The notes beneath the pieces were generated by a model, which was not told the DNA's origin, searched no databases, and saw nothing but the letters and a program-made list of their open reading frames with translations. Of a stretch of DNA of 64,000 nucleotides, positions 13,020 through 25,055 are shown piece by piece (the stretch's first letter is position 1; every line of letters starts with the position of its first letter). The stretch comes from Rhizophagus irregularis (lineage: Eukaryota > Glomeromycota > Glomeromycetes > Glomerales > Glomeraceae): contig NC_089434.1 of the NCBI RefSeq assembly GCF_026210795.1, forward strand, positions 3,410,001 to 3,474,000. Direction: 5' to 3'. Position numbers and translations under genes: made by a program.

Positions 13020-14060
13020 TTTAAAACAGAAACGTGAATGCTTGGACGCGTTAAAATCGGGGCATTGCTTAATTGGCTTTGCGCCCATGATTTATTATTA
13101 GTACAAAAATGATTATTAAAATTTTTTGTAAAAGGAGAAATAATCTGTTTGATTCTGTTGGCGTTTTAGTATTTTAAAATGGAAGAGACGTGAATGGACA
13201 CGTTAAGATCGAGGCATTGCTTAATTGTTTTTGTGTCTATAATAATTTATTATTACATAAACGATTATTAAAATTTTTGTAAAAGAAATAATCTAACTCT
13301 GTTGACGTTTTAGTATTTTAAAACATGAATGGACACGTTAAGATCGGGGCCTTGCTTAATTGTTTTTGTGTCTATAATAATTTATTATTACATAAACGAT
13401 TATTAAAATTTTTGTTAAAGGAAATAATCTAACTCTGTTAGCGTTTAGTATTTGAAAAAAAAACCATGAATGGCGTTAGAGTCGGGGCATTGTTAATTTT
13501 TGTGCCTATGATATAAAAGAAATAATCTAATTCTGTTGGCGTTTTAGTATTTAAAATGGAAGAGACGTGAATGGACACGTTAAGATCGAGGCATTGCTTA
13601 ATTGTTTTTGTGTCTATAATAATTTATTATTACATAAACGATTATTAAAATTTTTGTTAAAGGAAATAATCTAACTCTGTTAGCGTTTAGTATTTGAAAA
13701 AAAACCATGAATGGCGTTAGAGTCGGGGCATTGTTTAATTTTTGTGCCTATGTAAAAGAATAATCTAACTCTGTTGGCGTTTTAGTATTTAAAACAGAGA
13801 TGTGAATGGACACGTTAAGATCGGGGCATCCCTATAAAAAATTTTATCCGTTATTTCTGTAAAAATGAGCCTTTCACGGATCCATTCACGGAAAATGTAA
13901 ATAATTCGATAAATTCCGCGATATAAGGTTATTAATTCCGGAAATATGAGCCTTTTACGGAAAAAAGATGGAATATAAAAAACGGATTGACTTTTTCTAC
14001 AGAGCATTGCTTAATATAAAAGACTATTAAAATTTTTGTAAAAAAAAATAATTTTGTTTG
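13020..14060 (+). repeat. minisatellite, about 7 degenerate units
   Basis: The phrase (G)TGAATGGACACGTTAAGATCG with following GGGGCATTGCTTAATT recurs near 13031, 13188, 13322, 13464, 13564, 13704 and 13799. Each unit also carries a TAATCTAACTCTGTTGGCG segment and a TTATTATTACATAAACGATT segment, with deletions. Unit length varies from about 95 to 157 bp. The last unit is split by the MITE at 13830-14004. Confidence 0.85.
13830..14004. mobile_element. MITE, CCCTATAAAA ends, 3-bp target duplication
   Basis: The left end is CCCTATAAAAAATTTTATCC; the right end on the other strand is CTCTGTAGAAAAAGTCAATC. It interrupts a minisatellite unit: intact units read GGGGCATTGC, whereas here the sequence is GGGGCAT, element, CATTGC, so CAT is duplicated. 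A relative lies at 39311-39509. Confidence 0.75.
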
Positions 14061-14884
14061 AAAGTATTTCATTTCATGAGAATAAAACTTGTCACAGTTA
14101 CACAAAATTATGCAAGATTTACCAACCAATATGAATACCATCATTGTTATCTTTGTTTATATTTTACGAAACAAATCGCGCCTTTGCCTTTCTTTTTCCA
14201 AAATATATGAAAATTTCTCTATAGAAAGCTAAGTTAGTAATTAACGTTAACCAACGTAATTTGGTTAATTATAAATTGACCAACCAAAGAAGCAGATTTA
14301 AATCATGTGATCGAACTTCCGATTTATTTGATTTTTCATCTTTTTTTTTTAATTTCAGTTAACAATAACTAAAAAAAAGGTGTTATTACACAAAATCGGG
14401 TAGAAAATAGTAAAAATAATTTACATCCTTCTGTGCAATCCAAAATTTTTGACCAGGCCGTTCCTTCACGAATGCAAGTACACTTTGATAAAGAATGTTC
14501 TGGGCACCAAATAACGCAAAGTCTACTAAACAAAATGTAGGTTTACAAGATTTTAATTAAATCTTTTTCAGTGATTGATTGACCTTCAGTTCAATACACC
14601 GATGGAATGTTCAAAACGGATTTACCCTTCGCCCTGAGCAAATCCACAAATTACTTCAGCTACACTTCATCTTCTATTAACCTGACGTCGATCAATTTTC
14701 CTATATATTATATTGATTTTTTTTAAAAAATAATAATTTTGTAAATATATTTAATATAATATTTTATTTCTTTATTTAATAATAATAAAAAATTGAAGGA
14801 AAAAGAAAAAAAAATAAAAAAAGGCACCACATAATAGCATTAGTGATATTGTGGATTGTTCCAAAAAGTGTTTCTAACCGAACT
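14061..14884. other. intergenic DNA, no gene seen
   Basis: AT-rich sequence with no ORF of note. It leads into the kinase remnant at 14885 and may hold further unrecognisable parts of that pseudogene. Confidence 0.4.
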
Positions 14885-15003
14885 TTACCACCACCAATTT
14901 ATTCTGCAGTTTGGATGGAAGGCCCGATGTGGAATTTCGATGAAGAAGCCTATTGAAACGTTTGGATGATTCTCAAAACATGAGCCTTGAATTTATAAAT
15001 CAA
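14885..15003 (+). pseudogene. fragment of a lineage protein-kinase gene
   Basis: Frame 1 reads LPPPIYSAVWMEGPMWNFDE then EAY and a stop. After the stop a second frame reads KRLDDSQNMSLEFINQ, followed by a splice-donor-like GTAAGT at 15004. The two halves match the consecutive N-lobe segments seen in Rhizophagus-type kinases (IYSAVWMEGP... and ...ALKRLDNSQN). The linking segment that would hold the first part of the VALK strand is missing, so this copy is broken. The rest of the kinase is not recognisable downstream. Known from the family: this region covers the glycine loop to the lysine strand of the kinase N-lobe. Confidence 0.55.
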
Positions 15004-16844
15004 GTAAGTGCATAAAACAAAAGTATCTTATCGAATTTTGAAATTGATCTGCTGTCAATCTCGGAATTAGTTATATATTCAAATGTTCAGATAAATTATA
15101 AATTATACGAGATCATTATAACAAACTCGAGGCTTTTAGATTTGATGATATTTCACATTTACAACAATATTTAAAGGAGCTAATTGATATAAGGAAACAA
15201 TTACGAATTTAAAATTGAATTAAATATAATGGAGCAAAAACAATTATTTCTAGTATCCGTAAAAGATGTATAAATTACAAAGACGATCGAAGAAATTGAT
15301 CAAATTCAATCCATTCGAGGTGGTCCATATTTTCATTAGCATATAATTGAGTATCCCTTATAAATTTATCAATTATAGAAATTCCGCTGGTCCAGCTACA
15401 AAAATTTCTTTAAAAATTGCTATATCGCAATTTTTACACCATGTTACTGCAGTTCGTTTTTTGTTTACATTCTGAACGATTACCATAAGATTGAGATATC
15501 TTGAGACCCAGAAGGGCTCAGTGAACGAAACGAAGATTCATTATTATAATCCAGTTTTTTGATTTTTTTTTAAAAAAAATAATGTAGTTCTCTTTATAAA
15601 AAAAACACATTTCTTGGCGATCACATTATGTAATTGCTTAATAATAGGGTAAGAAACAAATCCCTATATTTTAGGGGGGTCGGAAAAATTATCCGATCAA
15701 CAAGCAAATAAGCAAATATACAGGTTTTTTTTAAAAAAACCAAGGAGTAATGCAAAATAATAAATAATTTGTTGCACGTGATAAGGAATAGTTGCCAATT
15801 TTTTTCTAAAAAAAATGATCAATATGTAAATAAAACTTCAAACGAATATTAAATAATATTCGCGTCAAAGTATTTAAAAAATAGGAATACAGTATATATA
15901 ATCAATTTTAATGTTACATATAAGTAGTTTCGATAAAAGTAATAATAACGGTAAGTGAAAAATAATTTTTCCATACAAACATGAACGACGAGAAAACGAA
16001 AATTAATTTAAGTATAAACAAATATATAATAAATATTAAAGGAAAGTTTAGCGTTGATTGTGAACAAAATAATTGTACATATTAACCCAAATCATTAAAA
16101 TCTCTACAATATTCGTAAATTCGTCAAGATACGAATATAAATTCATATCTCAACGAATAATTATACTTGTTTTATGTTTTAAAATTAAAAAAGCTATAGT
16201 TCAGAAAGTGTTCAGCATAATTCTAATCTACTGCGGAGTAAAACCACGTGACCACGATAGGTCGCCCCAAATTTTCTAAAGATTTGTATTTACCAAATTA
16301 TTTTCCTTTTTTTTTTTGAAAAACAAGTTTTAAATAAAAAAAATTGCTTCAAACATAATTATAATCTAAGAGAATTCTGATAAATCAACAAGTCATATTA
16401 TTTTCAGGTATAAATAAAGAATTATTATGTAACTAACATTATTAATATTATTATATCAGGATTAACAATTAATAATTGATGCCGTAATTTGTTATATAAC
16501 AATAAATTTGTTGGTATATTCGAGTAAAATTTTGATTCGTTATAATTTTCCTTTTACAGAATTTTACTGCCAAATACTCATGCGCAGAATTTCAACCATT
16601 GCTTTAAATTAATTATAATAGATTTATTTTATTTAATAGCAGAAATAACATTTTAGGTAAAAGCTCATTCTTATATCGCAGTAATATTAGTTTCATTTAC
16701 ATTTATGTAAGACTTATTTTAAATACCACTTATGAAGTTTAAACTAAAAGTAGTTTGACATTGAAATTATTAAAATCAAGTAATTTTCCGTAAGAATATG
16801 AAAAAATCGAGATCGTATTTAATGATCGGCCGAAATCTGGGCTT
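15004..16844. other. intergenic DNA, possible decayed kinase remainder
   Basis: No intact ORF. The ORF at 16073-16279 has no recognisable features and is probably chance. Parts around 15050-15480 are less AT-rich and may be eroded coding sequence from the kinase remnant upstream. Confidence 0.4.
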
Positions 16845-18531
16845 CTTAAATGTACCTCATTTTGTTGTTTATTTGCTCTCTCAAAAATTTTATCAATTCA
16901 AATTTTATCAAATGAATATTTTTTTTTTAAGCGAAACTGATTAGAAATTGTAAGGAGAAAAAATAAGTAAACCCGCAGTAACAGTATTTTAAAAATGGAC
17001 AAAGAAAGTGGGAGTGGAAAATAATTTTTTTTTATTATTTTTGTTGTTAATATAAACGCCGAAAGTATATTTATTTATAGAATATTTATTATTTATTATT
17101 ATTTACTTATAAAATATGATAACCTACAAGGGGTAGATCTAAACCTATTTTTTAAGTTTTTAATTTAAAAAAAAAAATTATAATTTTAGTTTATAAGTAT
17201 GTGATATATAAACTATATGTGATTTATTCGATATATACCTTTTGTCTTTTTTTTAGTTACCAATTTTAGTTATATTAAATTAAAATTCCCTTTAATTATT
17301 TCTTAAGTCATTTATACTTTTCCAGCCAATGAAAGATTTTTAGGTTAGAATAAATTGTGATGAACCTGAACTATGATATTTAAATAATTCATCACTTTCT
17401 AAATCTATATAATTAAAAAAATTTGTAACGTTTAGATTACCTGTATAAATAAATTCTAAATTGTGAAACCTTGACTTACTACCATTGGCCAGTTTCTTAT
17501 GTGACGTTAAACAAATTCAAAAAAGCGAAATTTATATGACGATCATATAATTCCAGCCAGCATTACAATCTTGGTGCGAAGCAACAGGAACGTATTATAT
17601 TAAAAGGTTATCATTTCATGTTGCGTCATCATTTTTGTTCCATGTACAGTAACTAATTGTTGAATTAACAACTGGACTGATATTATATTATTTTATTTTA
17701 AACTATAACTATATAAATAAATAAATAAAAAAAAACGCGAGGATTTTTTTTTTCTTAAAAGAAAAATTTTTTATTTTGGCACGCTTTTCTTTATTCTTTA
17801 TAAAGTGACGCAGTATTTGTAAATAATTTTGTTATTTATTTTATACAATTAAATTTGATGTTGATTGACGCAAAAAAAAAACGAAAAACGTTATAATGAA
17901 AATAAAGTGGTAATATGAAAAAGAACTCAGATTTGATTTTTTTTTTTTTATTTAATCTTTTGCCAAATTTTATTGCTCAAAAACTATGGTTTAAAACAAT
18001 CAAACATTGACGATATACTATTCTATTAATAGTAGATAAAAAAGGTTCTATATAACGAATTATTTAATTTATAATAAAAAGGGGGTAATATGGAAAAGAA
18101 CACAGATTTTTTTTATTTAATCTTTTGACAAATCTTTTTTGCCAAATCTTTTGAACAATCAAAATTTAGCCGCCATTGAAGCTGATTGACATACCGATAC
18201 GTAAATATATATGTAGTACGTATTTATTTACTATATCTATTTATTTATTTAATAAATTTTATTGTATTATAGCAAAAGTTATAAAATTAAATAAATTGTT
18301 CGTTTATGAAGAAATTTCGAAAATTTTGGAAATTGTGTTTGCTGACGATGTATATCTATTTTAATTGAATTTTAAGAATTTTCCGAAAATTAGTTTTGCC
18401 GGGTTTGAGTATAATCAGATTTTGCACACTATCAAGTTAACGATGGATGTTTCGGTTATAAAAGCGAAGAAAGATCGAAAGAATTAAATATTTGAATATC
18501 ATAAACATCTTAATATTTATTATAATGATGT

Positions 18532-18768
18532 CTAAAAGAAATTAAGCGTCCCGTTAAAAATTTGATCGGTAAATGAATCGGTAGTGACTTGTACGGGTAA
18601 TTGTAAATATCTAAATGGATCTAATACTTGCATTCTACGTTTCAATTCTCGTCTGTTTCGACGTCCACGAATATATTTTGATAAATAAGATCGAGATGAA
18701 GTAGTTGAAGCACCAAGTTGGTCGTTCATAGAGGAGTTAGAGAAATTAGATTCTGTACGATGTTCCAT
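18532..18768 (-). CDS. small basic protein with DPF-type QIFNG..FF tail (unit B copy)
   Basis: Single-exon ORF of 78 residues, ATG at 18768-18766, stop TAG at 18534-18532. It is nearly identical to the unit A protein: MEHRTESNFSN start, SSRSYLSKYIRGRRNRRELK basic patch, VLDPFRYLQLP and a tail with QIFNGTLNFF. The patch RRNRRELKRR is closer to the RRNRRQLRH of the two-exon genes than the A copy is, so B keeps the more ancestral form. The flanking 5' sequence, with an ATACATAATGG start context, is conserved between A and B. Function unknown; no signal peptide or membrane segment. The conservation pattern against A (mostly synonymous change, in-frame indel) supports a real gene. Confidence 0.62.
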   Translation of the reverse strand: MEHRTESNFSNSSMNDQLGASTTSSRSYLSKYIRGRRNRRELKRRMQVLDPFRYLQLPVQVTTDSFTDQIFNGTLNFF

Positions 18769-19018
18769 TATGTATAGTTTTTTATTAATAAAAGGCTATA
18801 GTACCGTATATACAGTAAATAGTCATAAATATAATTTTAGAGAGAATCTATATCTTTAATATAAAATATTGAAATTTCAGTTTACTTAAAGAACGAAAAA
18901 AAATCTGTCAAAGCCAAAAAAAAAAAATTTTTTTTTTTCATTTTTTAGGAAATGGAGAGACTATTTATAATAAAATTTTTGGTACATTTTATATTTTTAA
19001 TATATAAATATAAAATTA

Positions 19019-19581
19019 CATCACTAAATTTCCAGGCAGGTCGGCAACCATTATTGGACATATGTCCACTAACTGTCCATTGACGGACCCTCCGTAGGTT
19101 GGACGTTATATTATGTACGTCCATAAACCGTCAATTTCAGGTATATGGACGTTCGATCTGTTGAAAAAATTATTTAATATTAAATAGTTAATTTAATATT
19201 AAATATTTTAATAATATTTAATATATATAAACTTATACTTACCTTAGGAATCGAACCTAGGACCTGAGGTACTTGTTTTTCGTGATCTAATCACCTAGAC
19301 TATTTAAACTTTTAATTTATAATATATATGTTTTTGACTTATTTAAGTTGAAACCATTAAGCTACTAATACTAATAAAAATGACGACCCTTTAAAATTTC
19401 GGTTATAAGACAGTATTGTCTGGTTACCGTCCGAAATCATGATAATTATACTGATTAATAAGTTAATAGTCCATTAACAGTTATTGGACACATTTTTCGT
19501 TAATTTTACGTAAAAATCTTAACGTAAAATTTACGATTTTGACCGGGGATAGTCACCGGACTACCTAATAATTTAGTGATG
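19019..19581. mobile_element. 563-bp MITE with CATCACTAAATT ends, TA duplication
   Basis: Left end CATCACTAAATTTCCAGGCA; right end on the other strand CATCACTAAATTATTAGGTA. TA flanks at 19017-19018 and 19582-19583. Unit A has the empty site (AAATTATAAAATG near 8586), so excision of element plus one TA restores the A sequence. It contains a tRNA-like segment and TGGACGTTATA-type internal palindromic motifs. A truncated reverse copy is at about 55072-55145. Confidence 0.85.
19240..19312 (-). other. tRNA-like segment inside the MITE
   Basis: On the minus strand GTCTAGGTGATTAGATCACG resembles a tRNA D-arm (A box) and GGTCCTAGGTTCGATTCC resembles a T-arm (B box), followed by TAAGG. The spacing is near that of a tRNA, but the anticodon stem and a closing acceptor stem are not convincing. 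It is therefore more likely a tRNA-derived relic carried by the element than a functional tRNA. Confidence 0.4.
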
Positions 19582-19631
19582 TATAAAATGAAAATATATA
19601 TATTCGATATTTTTGTATTTTTTATTTTATA

Positions 19632-21425
19632 TATTACTAATGAATACTATTAACCACGTGCATTATTATTAGAGTAACACTAATATAACTTTAAAGATTT
19701 AGAATTTATAATATTTAATAAACCTTTTTTAAGTAAAAAGAGATGATATCGAGAGAATCCATTTTTTTTTTTGATTATCTTAATTGTTGAATAAAAAGAT
19801 TATAAAGTTAATAACTTTCTTATTTTAATAAACAAAGAAAAAAAGAAAAAAAAATGTCACCAGCCACATATTCATATTTAATATACATAAAAAATATATA
19901 TCAGATATATTTTTTATATATCACACATATATATTTTATTTTTTACATAACATTCTAATTTAGTGAATAATTGTGAATAGTTGTGAATAGATGTGATAAG
20001 GTTAAATTAACTTTACTGATTTAGTGATTACAACGCGTTCATTTTAAAATAATCAATTGTTACTAATTCGAAGCTCATTCTCTTTACTTATATTAATTCG
20101 TAAGTCGGAGTCTTTAAATTGTCTCGCGTTTATACATGAAAAGTATAACATATTATTTTAATAATAGATTACGCGCTTTTAACAAAAATAACATTAACTT
20201 TATTGAAGTTAGTTTAAAAAAATTTCTTTTTTTTTAAAAAGACTACAAAGAACTCGAGGTCAATCAAACCTTTTGAAACTAATACTTTTCCTAATTAGTT
20301 TGTTAATTATAATACTCAAAAGATTTGTGCTTTGCGTTGATAAATACGATAAGTATTAGTTATTTACTGATCTAGTAGTATATAAATGGGTCATCCGAAT
20401 TATTAACCAATGATAGCAGATGATTGGTCCACGTATGATACGTATGATAAATGTCGTTGTATCTAAATTAGGTTAAGTAGGAAATTTACCGAAAATGGTA
20501 AATTGAAACCTGTTTACCCTTGGTTTAATAATAACATTTAAAGAAAGTGTTATTTGTTAACCAGTAAAAAAAAAAGTTATTGATATATATTTCTTGTCTT
20601 TTTTTCACGTTATATTTACTCATTGATAAAGCTAAGAGAACGGTCCATTCCGATAATGAAATACTAAAAAAGAAAATCTTTTTATTGTCCCTTTTATATC
20701 TTTTCACATGTATTATAATCTTTATATCTTCTAAAGGGTTTATTATAAATCCGTACTGATATAATGTGAGTTGGATTCGGTATAATCAAATATCCGGAAC
20801 TAATCAATTCAAGTGGCTGTAGCAGTGTAGCCTCGTCATATCACGTGATTCAATTGCGAAATTATTCCAGAGAGAATTGTGATTTTGTTTTTTTTTGTTT
20901 CGTAATTTTCGTGATATTATTGACTCCTTGATTGATGATATTGATTGTCAATTACTTTTTTATTTGTAAATCTTTGAATTATACCATTTTTGTGGATAAA
21001 GAAGAAAACAAAAATGTGAAGTAACATTATAAACATGTGAGTGGTTAATTTATAATCCCGACCCAAGCCTTCGTACCAAAAATGAATGAATTATTAATAT
21101 ATATGTTTTTTAGATTGTCTTATTTTCTCTCTCTCTTCTTTAAATTTTTTTTTTTATTTCTTTTTCTTTTTTGATAATCATTTTTTCTCATCACTTTTTT
21201 ACTAAAAAAAAACTAATTTTTACTAACCTTTAAAGGTTCGCATAATAAAAAAAAAATTATATATATTAATAATACCTTTTAAAATGTAACGCAGTATTAC
21301 GCAATTTTTTTTTTATGCGTGTTATTTCCTTTTTTATTACGGAACAAAAATATGATAATTTGGTTAAATTTTTATTTTCGGAAATTTTTGATTGTTCATA
21401 ATTAATCAAATAAAAATTATTAGAT
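19632..21425. other. segment present in unit B but not in unit A
   Basis: Alignment by eye is lost after ATTTTTGTATTTTTTA and resumes at TTATATTCCGAAAAGGGTTA. About 1.8 kb is therefore extra in B or deleted from A. No ORF of note (20525-20707 is low complexity). I see no clear terminal repeats. Confidence 0.5.
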
Positions 21426-23364
21426 ATTTTTTTATATTCCGAAAAGGGTTAAGCATAATATAAATAAAAATTTTTTTAATTTAATTGATGATCTGGTGTC
21501 ATTTTTTGGCAAATAAAAACCGGAGATGAAAAAATTTAATCGGAATGTAAAAAGTTAAATAAAATAAAGCAAAGAAAAAAAAAAAATTTTTATTTATTTT
21601 TTTTTACTTTATTTTTATTTTTTTATTTTAAAAAAAAAACCCGACAAAAGAATTTATATGAATTATATCGGAATGTGAAATAAAATAAAGCAAAATAAAT
21701 AAATAAATTAATAATATTTTTATTTTTATTTTTTTTTTTATTTTAAATATTCCAAAATCGAAAATATTTTTGTTGTTTGATAATTTCCTGTATATTTATC
21801 TCTTCTTTTTAATAATTAAAATAATTTATATAATTACTTTTTTAAATTTAGCACGAATATTTATTAACATTAATATTAAATATATGTATATAAAAAAAAA
21901 AGTGGTTTTTTTATGGAAAAAAAATCGGTTTAGTTCTTTTTGAATGTAAAAAAGTATGAACCAAAATACTTTCTCTCCTTTTTTTATTGTAAAAAAAAAG
22001 ATAGGAGTGAATATCTAAAAGGAATGAGGTTTCTTTATTTTTGTTTATATAATTTCCACAATTGTTACACTTTCATATGCTTTATGTTATACAATCCATT
22101 ACCCTAGTGTCTGTTTCCTTCTTCTCCTTATTTGTTATTATTAATCTTTTTATTATTTATCATTTTTCCTAAAATTAAAATTTATTTCCTATTTGACAAC
22201 AAAGTTCTTAATTTTTCACAAGCAAATTCTTTTCTCCTCACTAAAAAAAAATAATCAATTTAATTCAATTTATTATTATTATTATTATTTTTATTATCAG
22301 TTATTGTTATTATATATTCATTTTAGCGTAATTATTAAATAACACAATGCATAACAAATTTTAGTATCACAATTGTGAATGAGTACTTATATGGTATACT
22401 CACAAAGAAAGTAAAATAGGGGTACTCTAGAAGAAATAATTATTATTGTGACAAAAAAAAAAAATAAATAATATTCTTTTTCTTTTTTATCGTAAAAAAA
22501 CTAAAAAAAATTTACTGGCATTCATATTACATTTACTTCTTACTTTTTGCATATTCTTCTCCTATCTTATTAAGCGGTTTTGATTTAGAAAAATTTACTT
22601 TATTTTATTATACTAAGAAAAAACGCGCAACCTTTTAAAAAAGAGAAACCTTTAAACTTTTAATTCACTTGAAAGGAAAAAAAAATACAACAAACCCAAG
22701 CCAAAAAAAACCATTTTTTTTTAAAAAAAAAGAATCAAACCTTCACAATAAATCCTTGTACAGATGCTTCTATATAAAATAAAGGAATGTATATTTTACG
22801 TGAAGAATTATGTGAAAGAAATTATTAGGAAATAAAAAAAAAGAGAAAAAAATAGAATATATCAGAATTAATTAAATAAGAGCATGTTCTCTAACCGCAG
22901 TAAATAATAGTTATATTTAAAAAGAAAGGATCGCTGCATATAAGGATGAATTTTTTATTATAAGTGATTAATTCAAACTTCGAAAAAAAAGGAAAAAATG
23001 GTTTTATAAAACGCAAGAATAGAAAATGAATGAATACTACACAAAAAAGAATGCTTCACAAAATTTACCGTATTCTCTTAAAAAGAAATAGAACGTAAAT
23101 GTGTGTACCCGAGTTAAAAAAAAAATGATATACGAATGATGTGTGATCTACTTGTTAATCTTTGTATATCATGTTGAATTATGTAAAAGAAAAAAGTATT
23201 ATATAATGGAGCAACATCGTACAAATAATTTTTAAATGGAAAAAATCGGTAAATACGAAAAAGATTGTCAACAATATTTGAGATATCCAGATTTGACATA
23301 TTAACGGATTCACGAAATTAAAAATATCGATTTCAAATTGTATAAGTATTGGCATGTCTTAGTT

Positions 23365-23515
23365 GTCCAAAGATTTTAAAAATGGTATGTTTTAAGAAGA
23401 GAAGAAAAAAAAAAATTTTTTTTTATTTCCCTTTAATTTTCGTCATTATCTTCTATTTTTTTTTTCACTAGTTCTCTGTACTAAAGAAATATAGATTTTA
23501 GCAGAAGCATTGGAT
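23365..23515 (+). pseudogene. remnant of the two-exon small-gene family (unit B)
   Basis: Sister of the remnant at 10711: TCCAAAGATTTTAAAAATGG, then GTATGT, then CACTAGTTCTCTGTACTAAAG, then AAATATAGATTTTAGCAGA. The exon 2 coding part present in A is missing here. Confidence 0.5.
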
Positions 23516-23620
23516 TAGGTAAGGATTAGGAAGGTTAATTTAGGCTGAAAGATCACCTTTAACGTTAACATTGACACTGGAGCTGCTTAGCAGTTAGGGT
23601 TAGATAAGCACTGGAATGTA

Positions 23621-24160
23621 AGGCCAGGCAATAGGATTTTCTGTTTAACAAGAATTTTTGTTGAAAAAAGGAGGGGGCAAAAATAATTTACAAAGTTTTT
23701 AAATTACTTTTTACTATTAAGATTTTGAGGGGAGAGAAGGAAAAAGTAAAAAAAGAAATCCAAAAATTAGATTTCCATGGGGAAATATTATATAAATTTT
23801 TTTTTAATATCTATAAGAACCAAATTTTGAGGGGAAGGAGAGGGGGAATTTAAAAAAAATTGATAAATTTTTGCTTTTTTCGGTGCCTATCTAAATTTAA
23901 ATTTTTGAGGGTATACATGGAGACGTAATTATTTCAGATAATTCGGCATTAAGGTGGCGTAGTAATGGTGAAATATATTACACCAAATTTTTGTTCGAAG
24001 ATTCATTTGATGATATGAAAATAGTATTACATCAGTATTACACCGGTATAATGCCGAAATTAGTGTAATGTGTCGTAATATTTCAGCATGGCTTGAACCT
24101 AATTCACCTCCATGTATGGGGGAGGATTTTGTTAAACAGAATATCAAATTGGTTCGGCCT
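23621..24160. mobile_element. MITE with about 30-bp TIR (unit B), interrupted
   Basis: Ends match the unit A copy (AGGCCAGGCAATAGGATTTT on the left; ...GGTTCGGCCT on the right). It is longer than the A copy because a second element (23912-24117) lies inside it. Confidence 0.7.
23912..24117. mobile_element. nested 206-bp MITE, ATACATGGAG ends
   Basis: Left TATACATGGAGACGTAATTA; right end on the other strand ATACATGGAGGTGAATTAG. It is flanked by GG/GGG runs and absent at the matching place in unit A (near 11545), so the insertion postdates the A/B duplication. Confidence 0.75.
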
Positions 24161-24378
24161 AACTAGTAGTAAGTTTTTTAAAAAATTTTCGTTAAATCTG
24201 TTTTCGTAAATTTATATCGATAATTTTTTTAAGCGTATCTTGTTTTATTATCAAAACATAAAGCCTTACTACTAAAAAAATTCATCGTAAAAAAAAGGTA
24301 AGTTTTTTTTTCATTGCTTAAAAAAAATCTCCTGGAAGGTTATTATATATAAAATTATTTTTTCTATATTTATTTATT

Positions 24379-24409
<31 letters not shown>

Positions 24410-24666
24410 TTTTTTAGAAAATTAAGTTTTATATTAAAAATTACCTGTTATATAATGTATGGACTTAATTAATTGTTTCTAGTGTGGCTGTGACATTGCT
24501 TGCATTAATGAGATATGCAGTACTTTTATTTTTATTTGCATTTTGTTAACATTCTAGAATAATTCTACTTTTTATTTCTGTCATTAAATTTATTAACTTG
24601 CGTTTATACGGAACTTTATATTACCTTAGTAATATTATATAAGAAAAAAATTTACTATCATATATA

Positions 24667-24856
24667 CAGTCAGAACTCGACATAACGAACCCTCCAGTTC
24701 ACTAAAAAAAAATTGGTATGTCGAAATTTATATATAAGTTTGTTACAACGAATTTTATATGTTTATATACTATAACATATATAAAGATAAAATCTTAAAA
24801 AATCTCTTTATCGTGAAATTCATTATATTGCATAATCGTTATATCAAGTTCTGCTG
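24667..24856. mobile_element. pogo-like MITE (unit B)
   Basis: Begins CAGTCAGAACTCGACATAAC, as in unit A at 12044. Internal sequence is about 26 bp longer than the A copy. The right end (AGTTCTGCTGAATG) is slightly diverged. Confidence 0.55.
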
Positions 24857-25055
24857 AATGTATAAAATACATATAGCAAGTGGGAATCTGTCGCACGTAC
24901 AATTTTTTTCAATAGTAAGTTATAATTATTTTAACATATTATTTTTCCTTGGGATTTTTTTACATATATCATATGATTTTTATTTAAAAATATTTAAGTT
25001 ATCGCAATTTTAGTATTCATGAATTTATTGTCACCTATGCAATTTTCGTTACAAT

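Larger units (their letters stand above)
16845..25055. repeat. segmental-duplication unit B
   Basis: It is collinear with unit A from the TGTTTATTTGCTCTCTC landmark (about 16865) through the small gene (18532-18768), AAACCGGAGAT (about 21520), GGGGTACTCTAGAAG (about 22418), GGCATGTCTTAGTTG (about 23351) and the pogo-like MITE (24667) to TTGTCACCTATGCAATTTTC (about 25028). Relative to A it contains three extra blocks: 19019-19581, about 19632-21425 and 23912-24117. Confidence 0.8.

Noticed and set aside
19240-19312. Functional tRNA gene
   Set aside because: Only A- and B-box-like parts are present; no convincing acceptor or anticodon stem, and it sits inside a MITE.
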